DNA of 64,000 bases from Labia minor (Eukaryota; Arthropoda; Insecta; Dermaptera; Spongiphoridae), in contig OY720348.1 in assembly GCA_963082975.1 (NCBI GenBank), positions 72,255,719-72,319,718 of the forward strand. Reading direction: 5' to 3'. The notes beneath the pieces are model-generated. The model saw only the letters and a program-made list of their open reading frames with translations. It made no database searches and was not told the DNA's origin. The translations under genes and the position numbers were made by a program. Shown in pieces: positions 23,988-35,617 of the stretch. The stretch's first letter is position 1, and every line of letters starts with the position of its first letter.

Positions 23988-25178
23988 ATTGGGTGTATAG
24001 GAGCTAAAAAGGTGAGGAGAAAATTGTTTTTTTTTAGAAATATAAATACCTTGACCAGGATTGTAATTATTTATTGTTAGTTGATCAGAGGTTTGAATTT
24101 AATATTAAATTTATTTTCTAATCTCTCAAATAGAAAATCAGTTTGGCTTTGTATTGGATCATCCAATGGATCATTTTTTATTTTATTGTTGTCATAATCA
24201 AATTCAAATCCAAAATGTTTAACGGATCGATTTTTTAATTTTCCTGAATTATATATTTAATTATGTAAAAATAGATATTAGTAACAAAAATGAATAAAGA
24301 TAAACAATTAGTACCGGAATTATTTGTATTACTTTCAAATAAAGCCATCAGCAATTTTTCTTCATTGTCATCAATAAAATCTTCTAATAAATTTAATCCA
24401 GAAGGTGGCGAATTTGTCCATGGATTAATAACATTAGGAGCTAGAAAATGAAATCAATAATTGGTTCGTTGGTTGTTAATTAAAAATAATTAAGACATTA
24501 ATGAAATAATTAATAATTGAACATACTTTCAACGACAAAAGCAAGATATAGTAGTGTTGTCATTTGAGAAAATTTTTTCGTTTCCATTGATATTTTCAAA
24601 AGCTTCTTTTGCATCAAGTAAATTTGAAAAGACAACAAAAGAATAAGTTTTATTATTTTCCATTATAACCTTTTCAATTGGTCCATAAGGAGAGAAAATT
24701 TCAATTAATTTTTCTTAAGTTAAACCAGTATTGAGTCCTGCATTTCCAATATAGATAATCTAAAATACATATCAATTTCTATTTCTATTTCTATTGATTA
24801 TCTAAATAAAATGAAAGAAATAATAATAATGAGAAAATAAAACATTGGATGGATCATTCACACCTGAAATTCCTGTGTCTCTTAATAGTTTTTGTCTACA
24901 TTTTTCAATTTTATTATTTATTTTTCTTTCTAATCTTCGAACTGTACGTGATGGTACGGATGATAACATATTGGGAATATTTAATTGGATAAAAATAAAT
25001 AAATAAGATAAAGAATCATATAGTCAGGTTATTTATTTCAATTATAAGAGGTTATATTTTATAATTGAATAGAAAACACGATCAATCAATCGAATATTCG
25101 ATAGTTTCTTTCGATAAAATAATTATTTCTCATTTTTAGGTTAGATTGTTTATTCTTCTTATTGGGTGTATAGGAGCT
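23988..25178. repeat. Short direct repeats bracketing the ALKBH8 fragment
   Basis: ATTGGGTGTATAG followed by GGAGCT occurs at 23988-24006 and, with one base fewer, at 25161-25178. They flank the fragment closely and may mark a duplicated insertion boundary. Confidence 0.5.
24051..24969 (-). pseudogene. ALKBH8: Truncated ALKBH8 (tRNA wobble-uridine AlkB/methyltransferase) copy
   Basis: ALKBH8 completes and hydroxylates mcm5U at tRNA wobble positions; the intact protein has an RRM, an AlkB dioxygenase and a methyltransferase. Here exons 24969-24864, 24759-24527, 24440-24315 and 24243-24051 encode the N-terminal helix (RTVRRLERKINNKIEKCRQ), the RRM (YIGNAGLNTG, YGPIEKVIM, YSFVVFSN), the linker PPSGLNLLEDFIDDNEEKL and the start of AlkB (RSVKHFGFEFDY, LTINNYNPGQG). 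It stops just before the iron-binding HxD motif. A TAA lies in the RRM, frames shift at the RRM end and before the NYNPGQ motif, and no methyltransferase follows. Splice sites remain intact. Confidence 0.87.
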
Positions 25179-25179
25179 G

Positions 25180-25980
25180 ATAGGAGCCAATGAGTAATAA
25201 TGATATAATTAATAACTAGTTGAATAAGGATAATTGAAATTTCTTGTCCAATGCTGCTCAATATATACCCGAATAACTCCATAGATAAATAAAAATAAGA
25301 TAAGCAACTCACAAGAAGAATTATAGATGTGGCTAAATTAGCTCAATCAAATATTTTAAAATTAAAAAATAATGTTTTAAAATAAAAAATATTTATTAGA
25401 TTCAATAAATAAAATAAAAATTTAAATAAATTATCAAAAATATTCAATTGATATGACTGTAAAATTATTTATTGAAGTGGTCTAAAATACAAGATTCTGT
25501 CGCCAAGATTATAAAAATTTAAAAATCAAAACTTAAAAAATTACACACATATATCTCAATATATTTTATTAATATATATATTATATGTTAATTTACTTTG
25601 ATAATTTAATATTTTAAAAACAAACTTTATTTAAGGTAAAAGTAGTACTTTCATTTAAATAAATTTAAAATATGATTTCAATTTAAAACAATTGAGAAAT
25701 TTTAGAAATATTCATATTAAAATTTAAATATTTCTAATTTATATTTTTTATTAAATTTTTAAATGGTTAAATACATTGTATTAAATGTGAGGTATATAAT
25801 TACATAAACCTTTTCAACCTTTGATTTCTTATTAATTATTTGGCATTATACATTTTTGTTTATAAAGTTAACTTTAAATTCCTATTTTCAAAAATCTCAA
25901 ACTCACAAATATAGTCAATATTCATATTTTAAATTCAATAATTATATTGAATTAAAAAGATAATATTTGTAAATAAAATA
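25180..25980. other. AT-rich intergenic DNA
   Basis: Nothing coding or structured recognised. Confidence 0.5.
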
Positions 25981-26275
25981 ATTCTTGTTTTTTCTTTTAT
26001 TTAGAGATTTGTAATTTATACAAACCCTTTCAAATAAATATCACCAATCAAAGCATGATTTTGTAAGTAATATCAGGCTTAGATTGTATAGAATTGAAAT
26101 AATTTCAAATAAATCATTATTCACTGAATAAAATTGCAAATTAACCGAAATCTTTACATTATACTATAACCAACAAATATTATATATAATATTAATTATC
26201 TTCTCCATCGATTTCAATTTACTATTAATAGTATATCTTGCACTTCAAATAAACGTCTTATTCTCTTTATATTTA
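25980..26275 (-). repeat. Dispersed repeat also found at 1-200 and 6780-7110
   Basis: In reverse orientation this resembles 6780-7110 (shared stretches around TTCACTGAATAAAAT, TAACCGAAAT, TTATCTTCTCCAT and AATAAACGTCTTATTCTC). The family also covers the start of the window. It probably represents a decayed interspersed element. Confidence 0.6.
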
Positions 26276-26640
26276 AGTACCGGGACCCCGAGCCTCGGCT
26301 CGGTATTTAAGTTAAAAAAAATGATTCATTATTATTGGGTTTGGCTGGTAATATTAATACCTGGGATACCGAGCTGTCGCTCGAAAAAATCTTTAGACAT
26401 TATTATAGACATTTTCATTCTGTAAATTAAATAATTTTATTTCATTTAAATAAATATCTATTTTTAAATAATTTTTCTCTCTACATTATTTATCTAATTC
26501 TGACAATATATTAAGATCACACCGGGACCCCGAGCCTCGGCTAGGTAATTAAGTTAAAAAAAAATAATTCATTATTATATTGGGTTTGGCTGGTAATATT
26601 AATACTTGGGACACCGAGCTGATATACAATTCTTTAATTA
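26276..26640. repeat. Tandem pair of a GC-punctuated repeat
   Basis: Two units about 235 bp apart each start ACCGGGACCCCGAGCCTCGG and end with GGGAYACCGAGCTG. A third, partial copy with CACCGAGCTTTCGCTCG lies at 38040-38062. The small inverted motifs (GAGC/GCTC) could form hairpins. Identity unknown. Confidence 0.65.
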
Positions 26641-27204
26641 TTTATTACAATTATTAAATGTTGCATCATTGCATGGAACTTGGGGTCCTCAATAATACAT
26701 AAATATGTATTATTAGATATGTTTCTAAGTGCATGAATATTTTTTTTTTATTGGAAGAATGATAAATATATATCGTAATTTATAATTATAAAATATTATT
26801 AAAATATATATTTTTAATTTTATTTCGAAATTAAATAAAAAATTTTAAAATATTTTAAATATAAAAAAAATATCTTTTAAAAAAAGGCGGGAGTCAAATT
26901 TCAATATGAGTGTCATTTGTCCATATATAAATTAAAAGATAAGATAAGTTAATTAAAATATATATATAAACAAAAGCAAAATTAAATAATAAAAATTTAT
27001 AAAATTTTGAATTAATATTAAATTATTAGTTAATGACTAATAAGTAATTAATAAAATAAAAAAAATAAAATTTATTACAATATTACAATTATTAAATGTT
27101 GCATCATTTTAATTAATAAAATAAAATAAAAGAAATTAAATTTAATCAAAGAACAATGAATAAATAAATATAAAATAATAGATAAAAAAAAAAAAAAATT
27201 TTTT

Positions 27205-27265
27205 CCGCCGGTTTCGATCCTGCTAAGTTGACTATTCAAAACAGTGCCTTTACCCAATAGACTAA
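27205..27265 (-). ncRNA. tRNA-like fragment (possible SINE head)
   Basis: The minus strand reads an A-box-like TATTGGGTAAAGG and, 33 nt on, a B-box-like GGATCGAAACC, then a purine-rich tail. The 3' part resembles a tRNA T-arm. No CCA-ready acceptor stem is evident, so a tRNA-derived SINE or tRNA relic is more likely than a functional tRNA. Confidence 0.4.
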
Positions 27266-27276
27266 TATATTTAGAT

Positions 27277-27741
27277 CAGAGGTTCTTAATCTTATGTAAT
27301 CTGCGGACCCCCACTTGAAAAAATTTTTTTTGACGGACCCCATTCCAACTTTAGGTACTTTACGTCATTTTATTAGTTAATTTCTGGCTTACGATCTCAT
27401 AAGAACAAGGATATATGATGAATATTTCTAACAGTGATTGGTGAATAACGATTTTTTTGCATATTGTAGAACACATTTTATTAGAAATTATAATATTGAA
27501 GAAAGAAAATTCTGCTAAATATGAAGATGGAAACGGTAGCAATAGTTTTCTTGCACATTTCGTTGAATTTGGGTATTTGATCTCTGTTTCCTCACAAAGA
27601 CATGCCATCGCTTCTTTTATATTAAATAAAGTTTTAACCGACTCATCATTTTCTCGTGCACCTGTACGATGGCTTTGCGGACCCCCAGTTAAGGCTTCGC
27701 GGACCCCCAGGGGTCCGCGGACCACAGTTTAAGAACCTCTG
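27277..27741. mobile_element. Non-autonomous hAT element with perfect 8-bp target duplication
   Basis: Terminal repeats CAGAGGTTCTTAA and TTAAGAACCTCTG enclose 465 bp. The 8-bp target duplication ATTTAGAT lies at 27269-27276 and 27742-27749. GC-rich subterminal motifs (GCGGACCCCC) repeat at both ends. Inside, the minus strand retains a small transposase remnant with KLLLPFPSSYLAEFSF, resembling the hATC dimerisation motif. Confidence 0.93.
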
Positions 27742-28389
27742 ATTTAGATGATGAAAATGACATTTTTAATCTCTTTGCAAGAATTATATGTTTTTTTTGT
27801 TTTTGTTTTTGTTTTTTTTGAGAGTGATTAATAAATATATATATATATTTTATTAAAAATAAATATTTTTAATTTTATTTTGAAATTAAATAATGAATTT
27901 TAAAATATTTTAAATATATAAAAAAATCTTACATAAATACAATTCATTTAAAAAAAAGCGGGAATCAACCAACCGTATTTTTTTGTTAATAATTAATTAA
28001 TTAAGATTAATAAATATATATATATATATATATTATTAAAAATAAATATTTTTAATTTTATTTCGAAATTTATTTTATTTTAAAATATTTTAAATATAAA
28101 AAAAATATTAATTGAAGTAAAATTGATGACGTCACACCCATATATAATTTTCAATTAAGAAATTAATAATGAAGCTGTAAGTTTCAAGAGATGTGATCAA
28201 TAAAACTCAATTTTTCTTTATAAATACTATATCTAGTGTAAATTTGAAAAAAATCGTTAGAGCGGTTTTTGAGAACCAATGGTTATATATATATACAAAT
28301 ATATATACAATTTTAGCTAGCATAATAAGATAAGATAAAATGTAATTTTATTTATCTTTCTAAAAGATAAATCAAGTGAAAAATTCACG

Positions 28390-28500
28390 GTGTTTTTTTA
28401 ATTTTGTTATGTATCTTTAGGAGAATTTCATGAGTATCTTTAAAAAAAAACTATCAAACATATATCTTATTTTTACGGTCAGTTTAGAGGAAAAAAAAAT
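28390..28500 (-). repeat. Fragment of dispersed repeat X
   Basis: In reverse orientation this matches 37015-37065 (shared CAAACATATATCTT and TTTAGAGGAAA). See 36804-37085 for the longer copy. Confidence 0.6.
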
Positions 28501-28911
28501 GTAAACCTGGTCCTCTTCCGAATGAGCAATATTAATTGAGCCTCTTTTTAATCCCCCCCTCTAATTTATTATTATTATTAACAATAACATATTTTATAAA
28601 GACTTTTTTGTCTCTGGTATGATGTGGTGCATCCACGTTTCAACCACGGTTACGAAACGGCCCAAAAACTCGTTCATATTACGGATAAATAACGCCAAAC
28701 GCTCCTGCGAAGTTGTGCCACGATTGCGTTTGTGGTCGATTGTGATCAAACGCGGCACCCATCTTGCTGAAAGCTTTCTCAGACCCAACTGATCATTCAA
28801 ATCATACTATTATATTCTATTCATTGTCGATCAATTTTAAATGTAGGAGATTAGAGATTGTCATATATTTTTATAAATAAAAAAATTTAAAAACTTTAGT
28901 ATTATCTAGCT

Positions 28912-29341
28912 CAGTGGTTTCCAACCTTTCTGTAACGACGCCCCCCTTTTTCTAAAAAAAATGCTTGCGCCCCTTCCACATTTCTGAAATAATATAACAA
29001 CAGGGAACAGGGGTGGGCCATGGTTCAGAGCATCGCAAAATCATCTGAACTTTTTCTTTTAGAACCATACTGAAAAAAATGAAAAAAATCGAAAATGTTC
29101 AAAAGTTTGTACACAAAATCATCTTACTTTTTTTTAGAACCATATTGGAAAAAAATTGAAAAAAAATCGAAAATGTTCAAAAGTTTGTACACAAAATCAT
29201 CTTACTTTTTTTTAGAACCATATTGGAAAAAAATTGAAAAAAAATCAAAAATTTTCAAAAATTTGTGGGCACTTGAATTGCCTTCGCGCGTCCCTTGCAA
29301 CAGACTCCTTGGGGGGGCGCCCCACAGGTTGGGAACCGCTG
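28912..29341. mobile_element. hAT MITE with internal tandem repeats
   Basis: Ends CAGTGGTTTCCAACCT and AGGTTGGGAACCGCTG, with GC-rich subterminal runs (GCCCCCC / GGGGGGGCGCC). Target duplication ATCTAGCT / AACTAGCT matches 7 of 8. Inside, a roughly 79-bp unit starting GAAAATGTTCAAAAGTTTG is repeated at 29092, 29171 and, degenerate, about 29250. Confidence 0.88.
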
Positions 29342-29760
29342 AACTAGCTATTCAAACCGCCTTCGCGTTCCTCTCATCTTAACAGGGGTAGAGAGACATG
29401 AAAAATTCTAAAGTCATCACTTTTGGATTCTTCTCTCTACAGGTCATGAAATGTGAAGATATTCAATTAATTTTAATTCTGAACTATCTGCAGACTAATA
29501 CTATTTTTTAAATATATAGAATTCGAAAAATACTAATAATAATTATTATATTTATTATATACTCTTCTTGTCTCAAGAATCTTATATTTTATAGAAAAAT
29601 AATTTTCATTTATTTAATAAGAATATATATATCTCAAGATAAAAGTTTTATTTATATAATAATTTAAAAATATTTTATAAAAAATAAATAAATATTTTAT
29701 CACGACGATCATATTGACCGCCTATTTCCAAAGAATCTTTATACGCGTCCCTATTTTATA
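29342..29760. other. AT-rich intergenic DNA
   Basis: Nothing recognised. Confidence 0.4.
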
Positions 29761-30182
29761 TTCACTGCTCCCTGTCATTCACTCGCCGTTCATTCCTTCA
29801 TCCATCTTGTTTTTTTATTATTTTTATAGTTGTTGCTTTATTATTTTGTGATAATCATTATTTTAATTAAAATCATATCATGTTTAAATATTGGAAAGAT
29901 TTGGTTTAATATTTTACCGGTGTATGAACAAATATCCTTTGTTTTTGATGTGATAATTATTCTTGGATTTTAATGTGATCTCATACGACTATTAATTTGT
30001 CAAATATTTACTTGATTAATAGTAATTTATTTCGTCAAACTTATAATAAGAATTCTATCGTGATTGTTTATTAATTGCAATTGAAGCTGTTTCTCTATAT
30101 TCATCTGAGCAGATGAATTTCTATCTCTTTAGATGCCATTTGGTTATGAAATATAGGATAATTTCATCAATTTCTTGCTCCA
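29761..30182 (+). other. Possible 5' non-coding exon
   Basis: A pyrimidine-rich, less AT-biased block (around CTCCCTGTCATTCACTCGCC) leads to TTGCTCCATG followed by a strong donor GTGAGT at 30183. It could be a first exon, but no downstream coding exon was found and a hAT element follows. Confidence 0.2.
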
Positions 30183-30512
30183 TGGTGAGTTTAATTATTA
30201 TATCTATGTTTTTTTTATTAATTTAATTTTCAACATTAAATGAAATAATATCTTACATTTGGCTTTAATGTAAAAATGATTTTAATTTAATTGAATAATA
30301 ATATTTTTTTTCTATAAATATATTTATATATCTTGAAATCAAAACAAATTTTCAATCTTTATAAATTATACACACAAGTATATATAATTATATAATCATG
30401 ACTAAGAAGTGGTGGATCAATTCACAACCTATTTATATAACCTCTCTTTAAAGGGAGGTTATAATTTGTTTTTTTTTCCCACAAAAAAAAACAAATTATT
30501 TTTCATGCTGAT

Positions 30513-31611
30513 TTATGTAAAAATACCGGTATTTCGGTATTACATTAGTTGATAAAAATTGAATTTATGCACAATATAAATCTAATTTAAAATAATATTA
30601 ATTCATTACAAAAAATATTTTTTGAAATTAGACATACTGGTATATCATCTCTAGTTTTAAAAATTCGGAAATTGGTGAAAACATTTAAAATTCACCTTCT
30701 AAAAATTCTAATATTTACAAAAGTAGGTGAGAGAACATTTAGGTAAAGAAAAGCACTAAAATGAGATTGTCAAACAAGATGGAACAGTATGTTATTTATG
30801 ATAGAAAAATTTGAAGAAATTAAATTTTGTATTCAAAAAGCGCTTATTGACATTAGTTCTGATATTCATTTATCTGAGAATTTAATTTATTATCTTTAAT
30901 TATTGCTGCTCTTACTCCTGTAAAATTAACAGTAGATGCATTATGCCGAAAAGATGCAAATCTTTTTTGCGGCTGACGTTTCTTTAACATTTATGTTAGA
31001 TACTCTTTCCCAGCAAAAATCTGCAATTGCATTAGAATTATTGGAAGCATTAAAATCTCGTATTTTACTGCGACCAAATACTTCAGTATCTGCAAAAGGG
31101 CTCACAGATGTTGGAGAAGTATTTAAAAGCATATCCAAATTTACAATCATTAAAATAATTGTAAGCTTAACTAAACGGCGACATGAAAATCTAGAAGATA
31201 CAGAAGATATGGAAGTTGTGCAAGAAACATCCCTTCCAATAACTTAATAACTTGCCAAATTAGTAATGAAACAGTATTAGAATCTGACAAGGTAACCATA
31301 AACGCATTAAAGAAAAAAACACTAAATACTTAATTTAATATATATACTTTTTTTACCTGCACGTTTTTTTGTATCTCTCTACTCCTACTCTCTATGTAAT
31401 AAAATAAATAATATCTATATATATACTCATTTCAGAACTATATTTATTGGATTTCATATATTATATATTTGTTAACAAGTCAATATAACATCTGATGTAA
31501 GTAAAAATATAACGAGTAAATTTTTTATTAATAATACCGGTATCCCGATATTTCAAATTTCAAATATCAAATACTGGTATTCAGATTTTGTATTTTGTAT
31601 TGTAGGCCCTA
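30513..31611 (+). mobile_element. Decayed hAT transposon with 8-bp target duplication
   Basis: ATGCTGAT is duplicated at 30505-30512 and 31612-31619. The ends carry ACCGGTATTTCGGTAT and its counterparts, and the right end reads GTAGGCCCTA. The interior encodes a transposase remnant. Confidence 0.75.
30783..31245 (+). pseudogene. hAT transposase fragment
   Basis: Reads EEIKFCIQKALIDISSDIHL, a stop, LTPVKLTVDALCRKDANLF (in a shifted frame) and AADVSLTFMLDTLSQQKSA with LELLEALKSRIL. This is a typical segment between the catalytic core and hATC region of ZBED-like hAT transposases. No catalytic residues remain. Confidence 0.8.
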
Positions 31612-31619
31612 ATGCTGAT

Positions 31620-32165
31620 TATGATGCCGATACCGAAATATTTGTTTGTTAAATGAAATAGTCCTAATAAATATAAAATACAAGTGTTCATACATACATT
31701 TGTCTTTTGTTATAATTTTTTTTTTTCCTTTTTCTTTCTTTCTCTCCCTTTAATTTTTCTTTAAAATTTTTCTATTTTTTGAGCTTTTTTTTACAGTGAA
31801 CCTCTGGCAGACGGCAGTTGCCATTGCCAAATTATTATGTATTTAACTTTTTTTGTACATAAATAGTTATATATCTGCACGTGCAATAGAAAATGGCATA
31901 ACTTTATAACTGTCAATCAACTTTTATACTTAAAATTCGATTTCACAAGCTTGGGTCTGTTTTAATTGCCATACCTGACACCTTGGTAAGGGTTCTAAAG
32001 AAAATGGTTCTTGAACAGGTAACAATAATAAAATACACTATTGCACTTGACTATTTGGAAAGAAAGTAATTTTCCTCACACCCTTCAAATTAATCGCTCT
32101 CCATCACCTACCCCTTAACTTAAATTAATATAAATAAGCTGTCGTTGAGAGCGAGTAAGGTAAAG
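31620..32165. other. AT-rich intergenic DNA
   Basis: Contains a pyrimidine-rich run (31700-31790) and no recognisable gene. Confidence 0.4.
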
Positions 32166-32169
32166 ACAT

Positions 32170-32690
32170 TTATTATGGGAATTTTTATTAAAAGACCACA
32201 TTGTGTTTGTATAAAATGATTTATTAAATTAAAATAACTGAACAACGTTTCGACTGCTTATTCTGCAGTCGTTTTCAAGTAACCGTACGCTTGCTCCGAT
32301 TCAAGCAAACTGTTTTTTATGTCTTTACAATAAAGATAGTAAATTATTTCTATATTCAAGATATATACACACTAGATTACTTATATAACATTCAATCTGA
32401 CAAATTTTACTCATCCAACACTATGTTCCACATCTTATTAAGTCTATATCCATCTTCTTTATTAATATTGTTGGGATGATTATTAATTTCTATAGATTCT
32501 TTTATCTTTATTTTCCATCAATTGTTTTCAATATGAAGTGTTTCTACATAATCTAAATTAATTTTATGTCCTGTTGTTAAGGCATGTTCTGCAATTGCTG
32601 ATTGATTTGGATGTTAAAATCTAATGACTCACTCTCTCATGTTCAGACAGTCTTATAGAAATCTTTCTACTTGTTTCACCAATGTATACT
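32170..32690 (-). mobile_element. Penelope-like element 3' part with GIY-YIG endonuclease remnant
   Basis: Minus-strand segments KVYIGETSRKISIRLSEHE and then SAIAEHALTTGHKI with NLDYVETLHIENN match the order of a Penelope-type GIY-YIG endonuclease (YIG, Arg, Glu-His, GH). The 3' flank (32170-32310) equals the arm of the palindrome at 22553-22852. Stops between the pieces indicate decay. Confidence 0.75.
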
Positions 32691-32762
32691 TTTTACTATC
32701 TCGTAAGAGATAGTATTGCGATCACGAAATTTTTCGATGTTGAGATTTTGATGTTTTTATCA
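32691..32762 (+). repeat. Dispersed repeat X, 5' part
   Basis: Begins TACTATCTCGTAAGAGATAG (a small hairpin) and runs to GATTTTGATGTTTTTAT, where the hAT element at 32763 interrupts it. It resumes at 36804. An inverted copy at 39330-39527 shows the uninterrupted order. Confidence 0.75.
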
Positions 32763-33259
32763 CAGGGCTTCGAACCGTTATTTTTTTCGTTTCGGTTTTC
32801 GTTCCGGCAAAAATAATGGTTTTTTCGGTTTTCGGTTTTCGGTTCAGTTCCGATTAATTAATTTTAAAGACCTTTTATTTGTATTAGAAATTTAGGTCAG
32901 GGTTTGTCGAGTCTGCCATAAATTAGCGCCCGAAAAATATTTCTTGCTATCACCCTAAATCATACTACATGAATTGATACAATATAATATAAATAATAAT
33001 AATTAATTAAAGGTATAATAATTAGAAGTATATAATATAAGATGTTAATATAATTTATTAAACGGAACAAATAAGTATGAATATTTTTTTACATCCTTCT
33101 ACTTTCAAACACTCAACAAACGAAACAAATTCGTATATTTAATGTTAAAGTATACAGGATTCTTGGATATATTTACTTACAATTATAACTATAATTATAA
33201 AAGATGAAAATTATATACCTCTAATTATTAAAATATCTTCCAATATATTTTTATTTAAA

Positions 33260-33454
33260 CTATGTATTTCTATTGTCTCGTAAAATAAACTTTAAACCAG
33301 AGAAAACTCTTTCAACACTAACTTGTTTTGCAGTAGCTCCTAAAACCACCATTGCAATTTTGTATAAATGAGGATATGTATTTTTATTTTCCTCCCAAAA
33401 TTCTAAAATAAGTTTTTTATTGTCTAATCTTCGTACTTGGTCAAAGTTATTCAA
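33260..33454 (-). pseudogene. hAT transposase C-terminal fragment
   Basis: Includes LILEFWEENKNTYPHLYKIA and SVERVFSGLKFILRDNRN, matching the hATC dimerisation domain (W, P-x-L, SERVFS-like, R-N). The rest of the transposase is missing or unreadable. Confidence 0.85.
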
Positions 33455-33642
33455 TATTTGTTTAAATTTATTTAATAATTTTATTTATATTTATGAATCA
33501 TTTTCTTTATATCAATACATAACCCTGTAACAAATGGAATAAATAATTTAAAAAATTAATACTATCATTAAATCAAAATATCAGTATTAAACAATCGATG
33601 AAAACATTAAATTCTGTATTGCGACTACGAGACGCTGCCAAC

Positions 33643-34826
33643 CAACCCCCCGACACGCAATGCTAAATTCGTGAAACAGCGTTTAGCGCTGCTGCTAAAA
33701 AGTGGCCCCTATATGAACTATGATGTAAAAAAACCGGCCTGGCACCATTTTTAAATTCCATTTTGAATCATTTGAATGAGAGCGGGAGGAATGAAAAAAT
33801 TATGAAATTTTTCAATTGAGTGAAAAATTATTTATTTAGAGCTAAAACTGACATTTCAGAAATAAATTTTTTTTTTCAGAAAATTGCTGAAATGTTGGTC
33901 TTATCCTCAAATAAATAATTTTTCACTTAACTGAAAAATTTCATAATTTGCATGTCTAGAAGAAAAGAATAATGTTGTATGTGACATATTTATTTGAAAA
34001 TAGATTATTACAAAAAATCATTAACAATAATGATGTGTATCTCATTTGTAAACAAATCTTTTATACATATTTTTCTTTAAACATATTATATTAAATTTCT
34101 CACTTAAATAAAAATTACACAATTTTTCAATTATATAATTATATAAATTGCACATCTAAAATGAAAAGAATAATGTTCTATGTAACCTATTTATTTAATA
34201 AATAGATTATTATTGTGACATGTTTTTAAACAAAATTAAAAAAAAATTTTCCTCTGTTTTCCCGACCTTGGATATTCCATTATTAAATATCACAAAACCT
34301 ACCATCTTGATTTATATATATTCAAGGGTTAATTAATTTCTTCTTTTCAGGTGTGTGGAAATCATAATCATTAAAATGAAGTTTGCATACACGATATTTT
34401 AGCAGACAATTCTTATGAATACAATCTAAAAACTGCAAAATCAAAAATTTATTTATATGTACATATATTATATAACTTTATCAATATCAATAATAGTAAA
34501 ATTATATTAATTATACTTACTTTATTATTATTCATATTGATCGCAATTGGAGGGTGTCGGATCAGTCAGATAATATAATATTTACAATTGTTTCAAATTG
34601 TTTAGGTTAGACAATCAGATGTTTACATGTTTACGACTGTTTACGACACTTCACAATATTTAAAATGATTCAAATGGATTTCATGAATTTAAAAATGAGC
34701 CTGGTGCGGCATCTGTTGGTTGTTTTATGAAAAACTTTCGGATTTAAATTAGTGCCAGCAGCGCCTCTTGTGGCCCCTATGTCCTTAGCATGTTTTCAAA
34801 AGCTCTGGGCCTGTGTCGGGGGGTTG
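33643..34826. mobile_element. DNA transposon nested in the hAT element, 8-bp target duplication
   Basis: Perfect 14-bp ends CAACCCCCCGACAC / GTGTCGGGGGGTTG, flanked by direct CTGCCAAC at 33635-33642 and 34827-34834. A second copy of the host sequence at 36489-36803 has a single CTGCCAAC and no insert, which proves the boundaries. Subterminal sequence GCGCTGCTG next to a GGCCCCTAT block is also inverted. No transposase is encoded in the 1184 bp. An 8-bp duplication and CA ends fit a hAT or P-like superfamily; family undecided. Confidence 0.93.
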
Positions 34827-35094
34827 CTGCCAACACAACCGAAGGGAGAGTATGCCTAGGACACTAATTTTTGAAACAAAATTTTTAGCGACACCATGCA
34901 GTGCGAGGCATAACTAATTGAAAAAAATTCGGGCTTGTGTGTTGCCAAAACACCTCTTCTGGCAACATTGGATTGAACACGTACTGAACTGAAATAAACC
35001 GATATTATTTTTTTCGGTTCAGCTCCGGTTTTCGTTCCGACAAAAATACCGGTTTTTTCGGTTTTCGGTTCAGTTCCGGTTCGAAGCCCTGAAT

Positions 35095-35350
35095 CTAATA
35101 TTTATATTTAGTGTAAATTAATCTCAATAGATGACACTATATGTATTAAATCGACTTAATATTTTTACAAGATAGATTTAAACAAAAAATTTAGTATATA
35201 TTAGTCCCAATAGATGACACGATATGTATTAAATTGAGTTAAAAATTTTTAAGATAGAAAGAGAGAAAGTTAAAAAATTAGTATAGATTTGTTCCAATAG
35301 ATGACACTATATGTATTAAATTGAGTTAATATTTTTTCCAAGATAGAATT
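35095..35350. repeat. Degenerate tandem repeats
   Basis: AATAGATGACACTATATGTA with small changes recurs at about 35127, 35207 and 35299, with periods of about 80-92 bp. A related unit (CAATAGATAGCGGGATATG) is at 6573. Confidence 0.75.
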
Positions 35351-35617
35351 AGTCAAAAAATTAAATCGAATTCATAGCATATCATCCATATATATCATCG
35401 TAGCATTGAAATACAATAAGTTTATAAATATATTAAATTCATATTTAAAATTTTTTATAATACATTTATATTACTATTAAGATTGTAATTTTTTACTTTC
35501 TTGACAAATTGGAAAACTTTCCTTTTTAAAAGCGATTACCCATTTAATAGCGAAAAATTAAAAAGCTTACAAGATTGTTGACGCAAAATTTCAAGTATTA
35601 GAAAATTTAATTGAATA

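Larger units (their letters stand above)
26780..28115. repeat. Repeated AT-rich segments
   Basis: The stretch around AAATATTTTTAATTTTATTT followed by AAAATATTTTAAATAT recurs at about 26790-26880, 27850-27920 and 28035-28105, sometimes followed by AAAAAAGCGGGA. They look like copies of one small element interrupted by the hAT MITE and the tRNA-like unit. Confidence 0.6.
32763..35091 (-). mobile_element. hAT transposon with CAGGGCTTCGAAC ends
   Basis: Terminal repeats CAGGGCTTCGAACCG and CGGTTCGAAGCCCTG with subterminal TTTCGGTTTTCGGTTC repeats. It contains a minus-strand hATC fragment and is interrupted by a second transposon at 33643-34826. The insertion site is within repeat X. Confidence 0.85.

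Noticed and set aside
29095..29382. Open frame with repeated MFKSLYTKSSYFF segment
   Set aside because: A translation of the 79-bp tandem repeats inside a hAT MITE.
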